Positions 44,660 through 55,640 of a DNA stretch of 64,000 nt are shown piece by piece. The notes under the pieces are model-generated. The model was not told where the DNA came from. It was given only the letters and a program-made list of their open reading frames with translations, and did no database searches. Both the position numbers and the translations under genes were made by a program. The stretch lies in assembly GCA_028023455.1 (NCBI GenBank), contig JAQFVV010012670.1, positions 248,001 to 312,000 on the forward strand, given 5' to 3'. Each line of letters begins with the position of its first letter. Within the stretch, counting starts at the first letter, position 1. This DNA comes from Epiperipatus broadwayi. Lineage: Eukaryota; Onychophora; Udeonychophora; Euonychophora; Peripatidae.

Positions 44660-45960
44660 AAACTTTAATAATTAAAACTATCAAAACTAAATAATATTTT
44701 AGTTATGAGATTGACCACAAATCCATGAGAAATTACAAAAACCAATCCACAAAGTCTATGAGAAAATAATTGCTGTCAATAAATCTATAAGGAATTAAAC
44801 TCCAATCTGTTATGGAGAAAATAAAAAAAACATTGATACTATAAAAAACGTATACTGTTAAAATACGGCCTAATGAGAATTGTAGTAAACTTACGTTTTT
44901 GTCTATATATTTTTTACAGCACCCATGTTTTTCATTTCCCTACTCAATGGATAGATTTTTGGAAATTAGTTTCTTTTAGATTTATTGCCATCAAATATTT
45001 TCTTAGGGATTACAATAATTGTTTTTCATATTGTGCTTGAGAATTATTACTTATATTAATTCTACCGTTTGTTAGTTTTTCTTTTGTAATTTAATTTCTT
45101 ATGTTGTATTTGGCATTATTGTAAAAGATTATTTAATTTTGACAGTTTTAATTAATATAATTTTTGCTGAAAACAAATTAATTTTTGGAAATTAATTTCT
45201 TTGATTATTTGTATCAAATATATTCACTACAGCCTGTTTTGCGGTGCTTGTTAAATCATGACTATGCTGATTACACCGACTGGTTTGATAATTTTTCTCA
45301 TAAATTTGCTTTGATCTTATTACTAACTTAATTTCTCATGGAATGCTTAATACAATCACTTTTCTTTATTCATTTTTTTACCATGCATTATACACTCATT
45401 TTACTATATGATCTGAAGAAGATTGCTGGGGTAAACGAAACTGTTATGATAATAAAAAATAATGCATTATAAAAAAAGTGAATAAAGAAAAGGGATTGAT
45501 ATTAATATTGAATGGTTGATGTACTCATTATCATCTAGTTATTTCCTTTCACTCTTATTACCATCTATATTGATTGCTGTGCTTGTTAAATCCTTATATT
45601 CATTCCATGAATCAGTTTTTATAATTTAATTTCTTATGGATTTGCATTTGATTTCATCATTAATTAAATTTCTTATGAAATACTGGCATTAAACACACTT
45701 CTGAATGGATTATTTTTATACTGCATTTATCCTTGTCACTAATTTAATTTTTATTTTTACTTGTATTGAAGATACTGAGAGCTTTCTATTATTTACTTTT
45801 ACTTTTATTACTGTCTGTATTGTTGTTTGTTAAATCTTTATTTATGGTCATTCCAAGGATTGATTTTTTAATTTAATTTCTTATGGATTTGCATTTAGCC
45901 TCATTATTAATTTAATAACTTATGAAATTATGTCATCAGATCTCAATGATGCTTCTATTA
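44660..45960. repeat. Complex inverted and tandem repeat
   Basis: 44665-44830 is the reverse complement, with divergence, of 44935-45160: TTAAAACTATCAAAACTAAA against the complement of TTTAATTTTGACAGTTTTAA. On the right side a unit of roughly 250-310 bp recurs about three times (starting near 45235, 45555 and 45795) with shared GTTAAATC, AATTTAATTTCTTATGGATT and GCATTT blocks. Between the first two lies CTGAAGAAGATTGCTGGGG..AACGAAAC (45413-45443), similar to the motif seen near the ends of some Penelope-like elements. Confidence 0.55.
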
Positions 45961-46019
45961 TACTGATTTATAAAACTAATGAGAATAGAAAAGATTGCAT
46001 CATGAAATATCATTGCTAA

Positions 46020-46860
46020 CCACTATAATATATTTCCAAACATTTTTGTAGAAAAGATTGGTACCAGTCATAAACAATTATCAGACACAATGTGATTTTT
46101 CAGAATCGAGAAACAATATAGACATGGTTTTTGTTGTCAAACAAATGCAAGAAAATGGCCCTCATGAGAAAAAGTGATTTATATATTGCTTTTATTAATT
46201 GTTGAAAATAAATGTTCAGGGCATTTAATTCAATTAATGCTTCTATAGCAATAGTTGAGCAGGTTCACTTTTCCATCAGTTTTTTCTTACATCTTTTTAA
46301 TGATAGAATAAGAGAAAACATTGACACAATCAGTGGATACATTTAAGACACTTGAAAAATATAAACTAGTATTAAACAAGGATAAATATTACCTCCAATT
46401 TTATTTCCCATTTTTTCGGCAGTAGTTTTAGAATAATTTATTGTATGTGCTGCAACATGAAGAAGACATCAAGATGCATTAGAGGTTTATCATTTTAATT
46501 TGAAGAGATTAAATGAAAACTTTGTTTTTTATTTATTTCTAGATTTGAGTGCTAATAATTGTGCCACTTTGCCAATTTATATAATGTTCTTAATGTTATG
46601 AAAGCACTATATAAAGACTTGGGTTTGGTAATTAGTTTTCAAACCTGCAAATTCTTTAGTTTAGTAACTAGTTTTAAAACCTCAAATTCTTTACCAGCCA
46701 GCAATGAAAAACAAATTCATGAGCATTGCTCGGATGATTATCAACCTAAGAATATGGTCAATGTAAGTATCTTGACAGCTTTATATATTAAAAAATGGAC
46801 TGGGGTGTTCAATTCCAATACAAATTCCAATGAATGGCTGCTGCAATTAGTAAATTAAAT
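46020..46860 (+). mobile_element. LINE reverse transcriptase, decayed (third lineage)
   Basis: Across frames: N-R-K-D-C..K-Y-H-C..., then RLVPVINNYQTQCDFSESRNNIDMVFVVKQMQE (fingers), DLYIAFINC (motif A), NASIAIVEQV, IKQG.ILPPILFPIFSAVVLE (motif B), then 46559-46858 with NVMKALYKDLGLVISFQTCKF (segment after FADD). This order matches a widespread LINE RT whose motif B reads VKQGCVLAPTLF, distinct from the RTE and zinc-knuckle LINEs elsewhere here. The F-A-D-D box itself falls in a scrambled part near 46540. Non-functional. Confidence 0.7.
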
Positions 46861-47159
46861 GAATATTTTCCCATAGTGATATAACTAATGAAACTGAGTT
46901 ATATATACAGTAGTTATTATGTCCAATTCATTGTAAAAAAAGGGGGGGGGCAGCATTCTTATTAAAACAATAGAAAATTTTCGTTTAGGAATGAATTTAC
47001 TACTTCTAAAAATACTATGGACATAAAGTCAATCGGTGTTCTTCAGATTTCTAAATGTAATATTATCATCTACTATTATAGTTATGTAAAATAATATAAA
47101 TACACACGTAAACTATAAGATATATAAATACTATTTCTATATTAAATAGACAATCACCG

Positions 47160-48060
47160 TCCTAACAAATGATAAATTTTATTCTCGAGTGCTTTCGAAG
47201 GTATAAGCCTTCATTTTCAAAGAAGTAGCTGGAGTCCAAATATATAAAATATCAAATCAGGATGAACTAGATTTTCATTGACCTAGATTTGTCACTTCCT
47301 AGAGATGGCATAAAATGTTTCTTTTTTATTCATAGCATGGATGTCAGAAATGATAATATGCCTCTTTGATTCTCCTTTGCAACTCGTGTCACTCTCTGCA
47401 CGCCACACAAAGCTTGTCTGGCTTGAACTGGTGTGCTGCAGTAGATGTGTGCTGAGTGAAAGTAGAAGGTGGGATGTATCAGCCAGAGCCTTGTTATATG
47501 CGTATACATGTTGTGCAAGTCTATAGATAGATGCCTTAGTCTCGCCATAATATGTTGTGAGGAAATTATTGTTACTGCATGCAATCTTGTAAATGGCCTG
47601 CTGGGCATATATTGGAGGAAGGTGGTCTTTAGTATTGTTTACGCATCTGTTGAAATTGGGGGGAGAGCAGTAACCCAAGCTAAAATCGTTGCTAAAGATT
47701 GTGTGTAAATCTTTATGTATATTTTTGATATATGGCAGTAAGATTCGGGGTTTATTTTCTTGAATGGGATAGTTTTTAAAATTTCTAATAATATTATCGA
47801 TTGATCTCATTATATTTTGCGTTTATTAACTCATTTCTGAACATCTCGATGTTCTACCTTTGATCAGCTTCAAAGCTGCACAAATTTGTATTTCTGTGTA
47901 AGAAAGATTTCAGACCAGTCATTTTATATGTGTATGGAGTGTTCGATGAGTGATGTATGTGACCCCTAACATTGATCGGTTTGATGGTCATTCTATAACA
48001 GAAGCGATGGGCCTCCATCCACACTTTTAGTTATGTGAAGTAAAGAAACTATAATAGACT
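47160..48060 (-). mobile_element. Penelope-like element, thumb and GIY-YIG region
   Basis: The 172-codon frame 47810-47292 contains, in order, ENKPRILLPYIKNIHKDL (the LPYI block typical after the PLE reverse transcriptase), SPPNFNRCVNNTKD, IYKIACSNNN (GIY position), YYGETKASIYRLAQH (YIG position plus the R..H motif) and W-R-A-E-S. These are the landmarks of the PLE GIY-YIG endonuclease. The GIY and YIG motifs are degenerate and the frame is disturbed around the QH region, so it is probably dead. Sequence to 48060 continues upstream into RT-terminal text with stops. Downstream, 47195-47225 reads on the minus strand GAAAATGAAGGCTTATACC and CGAAAGCACTCGAG, the kind of 3' sequence PLEs often carry. 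Confidence 0.75.
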
Positions 48061-49670
48061 TCTTAAAAAAAGCATAACTTCATGGAGGGGTCAGATCCTG
48101 TATATATTAGCAAGCTTATTTTAAGGACAACATTACAAAATACAATATATATATATATTCTGGAATTAGAATGTCCACATTTATTTATAATGGGCTGCTA
48201 ATTAATACTAATGCTATCACAAAAATGCAAAATGATGTATAATTTCTCCATCTTTATAATTTTCAAATACTTATATCTAGAGTGATTCTTAAAAACATAT
48301 GCAATTCAGTTTTTTTATCTTTGAATATTATCATACATATATTTTTCATTATTCATATATACACAAAATTCATTTGGTTCTGTTCTTTTTTCATTCTCCA
48401 TAATTTACTCAAACATATTCTCCTCTTCTTTTTTTGCTTCTTAACACTTCAACATTTCAAAACTATTTATTCAATTTATCTTTTCAATTTTTCTCCAAAT
48501 CATATCTTGAAAGCTGTTAAACATTTTCTTCTCTCCTGCAATTCAATTCCAAATAAAATTAAATTGTAAATAAAAGTTGTCAAATTTCTTTAAATAAATC
48601 CAATTTTAATGACCTACAAAATTAATAGCATGTTTTTTATTGAACCTGACTCTCTGTTTCTTATCATCACTTAACAAATTTCCTAAATATTCCTCAAGTA
48701 TTAATTTATCTCTCAAGTTAATACTTAATATTAAAAGTATAACTATGATAATGGAGCTTTACAATTATTAGATATCATTAAATTTTTACCAAGTTTTTAT
48801 CTCAAAACTATTTTGAAATAATATATATAAAAGCAAAAGAAACAATAATACTGTCAGCTGATTATATCAATATTTGATTCAAAATTGTTCTTTTAAAGAT
48901 AAGCATGTTCTAACAAGAAATCTGTTATTCAGAGATAAAGAGGACAAATCTCTCTTACTAAATATAAATTATTTTTCATTAAGGTGAATTACATTTTAAA
49001 GGTGAAATGATTATATTACTGCAGTTTAATATATAAAAAAAAAAGGTAAGTAATTTTTTTAAAAATTAATTTACATTTCAAAGTTGGAAAAAAATGATAC
49101 AATTTTTATTTATTTATTCATGAATCAGATAAGAAGTATGAATTATACATGTATTTATGATCAAAAATCTTATACAGTATATATATTTCTGAAAAAAGAT
49201 AATTTAATTAAATATTTTACTTTTGCAGATTTTTAAAAATGCGTTTCTATTAATTAACCTTATTAATTAACCTAATTAACCATATTTCTATTAATGGACC
49301 ATATTTCAGACAGTGGAGCTAATTTTAAAATTTTATGCAATATAAATTTCACCGAAGCTAAATTCATTTTATATACACTATATGTGTATATAAAATCATA
49401 GAGTACTATTATAGTATATGATCCATGTTGAATTTTATTATCTGCCAAAAGCAATGGAAAAATCCATAAAAAAATTTAATGTATGTATTTTATTGAACTC
49501 ACTAAGCAGCATTTTAGCAAACGAAACAGTACAAGATGTAATTCATAAAAAATTAATTGAAAATAGTGTGTTAAACAAATAGTAATTCATTTGAAATTAG
49601 ATGTGTATGAAAATTTGTTTAAAAAAATATTGCAAGACACAAAAATAAAAGATATCTGTTCAAGTTAAAT
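48061..49670. other. AT-rich spacer
   Basis: The 95-codon frame 48282-48569 is a T-rich chance ORF or the antisense of an old K/E-rich LINE linker. Nothing else seen. Confidence 0.45.
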
Positions 49671-49678
49671 GATGATAA

Positions 49679-50275
49679 TAAGTATAGGGGATTTGAACTC
49701 AGATTTTCCAGCATCCTCCATCTATCCACACTATCTCATACAACTGATACACATGACCACATACATGTAAAAAAAGATAAATAATCACCAATATACGTAT
49801 TTTATGCTAAACCAGCACTCATCAGTTGGGCCAGATTATCATCTCCCACACACATATATAATCAGTGCTCAGTTTATATTAAGATAGCAAATCTTCATAC
49901 TTTAAAATGGAAAGGCTTCAATCTACTCCAGCCTCCAAATTTTCAGCCATCCATATCATTGACAATCCGATGATAAAAACTCAAATCCCATGCTGATGCC
50001 AATATTATGGATGGCTGAAAAGTTGGAGTAGATTGAAGCCTTTCTATTAAAGTATGAAGATTTTCTATCTTAATATAAACTGAGCACTGATTATATATGT
50101 GTGTGTCGGAGATGATAATCTGGACCAACTGATGAGTGCTGGTTTAGCATGAAATACGAATATTGGTGATTACTTATCTTTTCTATGTGTGTGTGGTCAT
50201 GTGTATCAGTTGTGTGAGATAGTGTGGATAAATGGAGGGTGCTTGAAAATCTGAGTTCAAATCCCTTATACTTAC
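49679..50275. repeat. Family B inverted pair (large hairpin)
   Basis: A B copy (49679-49955) and its reverse complement (50006-50275) face each other across a 50-nt loop. Arms are about 270 bp and highly similar from AAGTATAGGGG at the base to CAGCCATCCATA at the tip. TGATAATAAGTA occurs at 49673-49684 and 50325-50336; if this is the target duplication, the element extends about 50 bp past the right arm. RNA from either strand would form a very long duplex. Confidence 0.9.
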
Positions 50276-50788
50276 AATTAAATTCCAGATTTGTGAAGAG
50301 TGCCTAGTTTTCAAATATTTATGGTGATAATAAGTAATTAAAATGTAATTTCAAATTAGTAGCAATTTTATGTACAGAAAATATTTCTCATGTCCATAAG
50401 TCTTGATTCATATTTTGCCTTGAAATTATCAACATAAGTGATCAGGGCATGATTGTATCTCTTATTTCTTTAAAATTTTGCATTTAACCTCATGCCAAGA
50501 ATTTTATGGCACTAAGTATCTTATATAAAAAGAAATTAAGAAATTTCATCTATGTAAATATTTGTCCAAAAGAAATGACTGCAAAACAAAAAAAAAAAAA
50601 GTAAACTATAACAAATGTATTTACAACAAAATATAAGGGTTTTCCCCCATGATTAAGTTAGTCTTTTTTTATTATTTTTCTAAAATTATCTTCAAGGAAG
50701 ATCTTAATTTTTTACTATCATTTAGGACATGAGTACCCCTTGGTTATTATCCTAATAATTAATTGAAAAAAATCATCACTATTTTAAA

Positions 50789-50850
50789 AACAAGGCAAAA
50801 CTCTCCATACAGTAGTGCCACCCTGTGCCAACCAGAGTAATCAATAGATA
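50789..50850 (+). repeat. Family C outer module (short copy)
   Basis: AACAAGGCAAAACTCTCCAT through GTGCCACCCTGTGCCAACC to GTAATCAATAGATA: the closest match to the 1917-1987 copy and with the same end point. Confidence 0.75.
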
Positions 50851-51297
50851 ATAATTATGTGCTAGTATAAGAGATGGTGATCATGTGATACTTTAAAAAC
50901 AATTAGCTCTTTGTCTTGAAATTATTAATAAAAAAAATATTTGTTAATTTTATTGTTATATCTTAAATATTATAATTACATTTGCTCAACTTATGGGTTT
51001 TTTGCAAATTTTTTTTTTTTTTTTGGGGGGGGGGGGGAGGAATTAATACACGCATTCAATTTGTTATAGATTAATTTCTATATTGTTTTTTTCTCTATAG
51101 TACCATTTGATAAGTAGATTATGAAATTTAAAATAAATCACATACTATAATCTACCAATCATAGATTATATTTCTAATAAAATTACTAACCAGAATTAAT
51201 ACTAACTGTTTTACTGCAAGACCACCTAGCTATTCTCACTCCCCACAAAGAAATTTTCTATTGTAATATTGAATGAGATATTTTATAAAATAAAAAG

Positions 51298-51992
51298 GGT
51301 ACTTGTGTAATATCCTGTCTACCAAGATTGGCAGACCTTTTTTAAAAATTATACAGTTTCAGGGGCTTGCAATAAATATTTAAAATAGCTGACAAAAAGC
51401 AGTCATATTTAATATTTAATTGTTTTTTTTATTATTGTTATTTTTAAAAAAGAAAAATTTCTGTGAAAATTAATTATAACATTTCCATTATTATTTTTTT
51501 GTATTAAGTCAATTTATTAATAAAAATATAAGAAACACAAAGTGTCATATGGTGGCCATTAATGCAGACTTCGCACAACTTATTAATATAAAAAAAAATA
51601 TATAAAAAATGTCAAATGTCATATCATGCCCATTAATGGCAAGATCCTGTACTTTTGGAAATACTCCGCTGCATGCTATTCTATCAAAGAAAAAGCACAA
51701 ACTTTCATCATTTTGCCAAAATGATGACTAAAATAAAGGCAAAATGTAAACAAACTATGACAATGTTCAGAGGTGTCAGCATTTACACATTATAAATATA
51801 AAAAAAAATTGAAATAAAGCATTGAATGGAATTTATAATTGATTTATTAATTTTTTTAAACATAACAACTAACACATATTTAGTAAAATAAAATGGGGGG
51901 GGGGGGAATAAACAAATGCTTGTAAAGTCCCTGAAACTGCATAATTAAAAAAAGGATGCCCAGCTTGATAGACAGGATTATACACAAGTACC
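51298..51992. mobile_element. Unclassified DNA transposon-like element, 695 bp, 8-bp TSD
   Basis: Long terminal inverted repeats of about 80 bp: GGTACTTGTGTAATATCCTG at the left, and GGTACTTGTGTATAATCCTG as the complement of the right end. Both continue through CTGTCTA, CAAG, a T-run and CAGTTTCAGGG. The flanks carry the perfect 8-bp duplication ATAAAAAG (51290-51297, 51993-52000). The interior is A/T-rich and non-coding, with two related blocks around GGCCATTAATGC and GCCCATTAATGG. The termini do not match the hAT ends seen elsewhere here; the superfamily is uncertain. Confidence 0.85.
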
Positions 51993-52136
51993 ATAAAAAG
52001 TACAAAATTTGAAACTAGTAAATTTGTATTACACATTTGTAGAATAAGTAGTAATCAATTTTTAATTACTTTTTCTTAACCCCCCCCCCCCCAAAAAAAA
52101 AAAAACAATTACTTTGTATAAAAGTGTAATCTTTAA

Positions 52137-52254
52137 GGTTAGTAATAAAACTTTACTAAGATCTGTGCCTAAAGTGATAGCCTAATGTTAGCACTGGTTA
52201 GTAATAAAACTTTACTAAGATCTGTGCCTAAAGTGATAGCCTAATGTTAGCAAT
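52137..52254 (+). repeat. 59-bp tandem duplication
   Basis: Two units, 52137-52195 and 52196-52254, beginning GGTTAGTAATAAAACTTTAC and differing at one base near the end (GCACT/GCAAT). Near identity implies a recent event. Confidence 0.95.
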
Positions 52255-52258
52255 GGTT

Positions 52259-53149
52259 CTACTATTGACACAATCATAATTCTCCTATAAAAAATAATGC
52301 TATTATAGTCCTATAAATGAATGCAATGGATATGTAAAAATTTAAAAATCAAGGCAAAAAAAAATACACACATACTTTCATAAAAATTTATGATAGAGCT
52401 TTTAAAATATATCTTTAAACAAAACGATTAATCATCAGATGTATACAGGCAGAAAATGTGCCCATCATAACATTGTGCACGATCAATACTTGCAAACATC
52501 TAAGAAATATAAGCAAATCAAAGTATTTTTTGTCCTGATATACAAAAGGCCTTTATATGAGAATTTGCTATGCAGATCATCAATTTATACTAATACAATT
52601 AAGGAATAAACTATTCATTGTAATAATCACTAAAAAAAATTAAGATTCTTTTAAAAAGAAAATGCCCACAGTTTTTTAAAGTACAGCCATTGATGTTATA
52701 TGATACTGTAAGATAAAATCATAATATTCAATCCAAGAAAGAAAAACATATTTATTTATTTATTAACCAATTAATGAGAAACTTAAATGATATGAAATAA
52801 TAAAGTGTAATTATAACAAATAGAAAATATATATTGCCCAATTTTTATTTAGTATTCTTGTATTGCCATCTGTAGGAGAATTTCTGATACACTGAAAGCA
52901 AAAATATTTTCATTATGAAATTAAAGAAATAATTTCAGCAACAAAAAAAAAAAATGCAAATTTTATTCAGCACATAATAAAAAATAAACATTATATAGAA
53001 TTAAAAGGGGAGGGGTTAAAATGCATGCATTATATTTTTTAAAAAAATCACAGTAGTAATCAATTACAGGATATTTCATAATTTTATATACAGTATATAT
53101 AAAAAAAAAAATCAAAATTTTACTGCTTAGTAATTACAAAAACAAAACA
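52259..53149. other. AT-rich spacer
   Basis: Nothing supported. Confidence 0.5.
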
Positions 53150-53560
53150 TTACTAATAAAGTGAAGTGCATCAAAAATAAATTTAAAATGTCCAATATGT
53201 TGTCTTAATTTATTGTGTATGTATTTCATTTTAATTTAGCAAATTACGATTCAATAAAATATCAATTCTGTCTGATATTCGTAGCAAATGAAATGTATGT
53301 ATTATACATTATATTAGTACACAAGATAACACTATTTTTATTAATAATAGGTTGTTTTTTGCGATATGTTATTGAGTTTTTAATGTTCATTATGTATTTT
53401 TAACCCATGACTACATATTAATTCTTTTTGCTATAAGAAATCATTATAATTGTTTGTTTTATATAAAATTCTTATTTACAAGATACTTTGGGAAACTAGA
53501 TGATGTCATTATTCAGAATAAAGATATAAGGCAAATTTCATATCATTTATATGTTTTGTT
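53150..53560 (+). repeat. Unclassified long repeat D, copy 2
   Basis: Collinear partner of 24360-24866. Block order: GTGCATCAAAAATAAATTTA, AAAATGTCCAATATGTTG, TTAGCAAATTACGATTCAAT, CATTATAATTGTTTG, ACAAGATACTTTGGG, CAGAATAAAGATATAAGG. The 62-codon frame 53215-53403 sits inside it but has no counterpart in copy 1. Confidence 0.55.
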
Positions 53561-55507
53561 ATTCTGAATTTAATTAAATTCCCAATCAGATTTGTGTTTC
53601 AAATTTTTAATTTAGATAACCAGAATGTTTTATTGATTAGAAATTTTTATTACTAAAGTGGATCTGCCATATTAGATGGGGAATGGAGATAAGGCATTCA
53701 TCTTAATATAAAATGCCCCACTGTTTTATAATATGGCCTTTACAACAAAACTGAATAAAGTTTATAATGATATCGTCTGACACACTAAAAGGGATTGCAT
53801 TAAGAATATGGAGTCTAATGTTATTTAATCATAATTCCCTATTGCAAAGGCAACCAAATTGTCTTCAGGCTAAGGGAACTTGGCAAACATATGTATATTA
53901 TAACTAAGTAATGCAGAAATTTAATATAATAAAGTATATTAGCAAAATTCAAGGCCAAAGTTTTGATATTTCTAAAATTTATACCATTAAAAAATATTAA
54001 TGGGGTGGAGAACAAAGCGCAGTTTTAGTTAATTTACCACACATATCTTCACGAAACGGTTTAATATAAATATATATACACACTACATTCATAGGCTATT
54101 AACATTTCTGCATATATTATAAAGGTTTGTTACTGTGATTTTTTTTTCTTTCTTAAAATATTTCTTTAACAAGTTTATATATAAACTAATGAACATTCAG
54201 CAGACGTTTTATTTTCATTTTTAATGAGAATGCTAATCAATATAGAAAAATTAACTCTAATTAGAATAATTTATTCAACAATGATTCACAAGGCCTGTGG
54301 GAAGTTTTTTTCCTTCTCACTTTATTTTCAGGAAAATTAACTTTATTAATGTTAATAAAATAATCACTTGAAAATAAAAATTAAAAAAAATATTAAATGC
54401 AAAATAAAAAAAAATCAATAGTAATTTATTTCATGATTACATTTTAAATTAATTAATTCAAATGTGCTACAATTACTCTAAAATTAAACCAAGGTCAAAC
54501 TGCTTTAAAGACAAACTATCAATAAACTCTTCAACTTGACAAAAGACTAGTGTAAATGATAAAAGGGCACTAACCCTAAAGGGAAGGGATCTTAATACAA
54601 TTTCATATTATGAAAAATTTTGAGATTCTATGGGCCAAATTAAAGAGAATCTATTCTATTTGTACCATAGTCTCCCAGAAAGATAAACATTTTTAAATAG
54701 AATATTTTTTATTTATAAAAGACAAAGTGATAAATGAATGCAAATCATATAAGGAACCAATCTTTCCAACAAAAATTATATCTAAATCATAACTGCATTA
54801 AAAGTATTTTAAACTATATCATAAATAAAAATGAATCAATAGGCAGAGTGATGAAATGAATAAACAGCCTAGAATAATTTAAGTCTTCAAAATTATGATG
54901 TATTGTGAGCAGAATTATTAAAATGTGCTCTGAGGTGGCATATGTGGTTATAATCAGAGAAAGCCTTTTTAACATGAAAAGCCATTTTGTTTAAATATCC
55001 TAATCCAAACAATTAAAAGATCCGCAAGGGAGAAGGAGAAAAATAGGTTGATGAAAATATGGATTTCTGAACTATTGCTGTTACATTTGAATACATTTTA
55101 GAACAGAACATAACAAAATCAATGTACATATAACCAGGCCCACTGTGTTATAAAGAAGCACCTTTATGCTAGATTAATTTTAGCCCCCCCCCCCCCAATC
55201 TATGAAGTAAAATTTTTAAATTAAAAGACATTTGTTTCCCAGCACTTTTGCAACAAAAAAAAATTACATGTTTTATTCATTTATTTCTATAAAATAAACA
55301 CAGAGAATAAACCATATGCTAAAATAAAACATATTAATTAGACTTGCCATGTCATCTTAATTAAAAATCTTTCCAATAAATTCTTTTTAAATAAATCAGT
55401 TTACATGTAAAATTAAAATGATAGTAATGAAAATACTGCACTGCTTCCTGTCTCTTCTTGGGCCAACTCTGATATTATATAAGTAAATATGTAAAATATA
55501 TAAGTTA
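53561..55507. other. AT-rich spacer
   Basis: Contains a C13 tract (55184-55196). Some stretches are of ordinary complexity but I see no exon with paired splice sites. If 55513-55640 is a first exon, this would be its intron. Confidence 0.45.
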
Positions 55508-55512
55508 CTTAC

Positions 55513-55640
55513 CTGGTTATTAAAAATATGTATATCCATATTGAGTCTTTGGAAGCTCCATCCTCCACAGCAAGGAGAGAGAACTTGGTGCCTGGCTTAT
55601 CTCCTTTATTCTTTCTTAATCAATATTTGGATAGTAATTC
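55513..55640 (-). CDS. Candidate first exon with strong splice donor
   Basis: The minus strand has CCAG|GTAAGTAAC at 55516-55504, a near-ideal 5' splice site, at the end of a GC-richer patch. No acceptor is visible on the upstream side, which fits a first exon. An ATG at 55539 would encode MDIHIFNNQ up to the donor in phase 0; a longer alternative frame (GDKPGTKFSLLAVEDG...) also stays open to the donor. I cannot choose between a coding start and a non-coding leader. No link to the gene at 12-13 kb is shown, although orientation and order would permit it. Confidence 0.3.

Noticed and set aside
45413-45443. CTGAAGA ... CGAAAC as a hammerhead ribozyme
   Set aside because: One core base differs and the bases between do not form a stem II; kept only as a PLE-end-like motif.
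47330-47708. Frames of 61-92 codons on both strands around 47.5 kb
   Set aside because: Shadows of the Penelope-like reading frame 47292-47810.
48282-48569. 95-codon T-rich frame as a membrane protein
   Set aside because: Composition is explained by poly-pyrimidine DNA; no start context, splice signal or homologue-like pattern.
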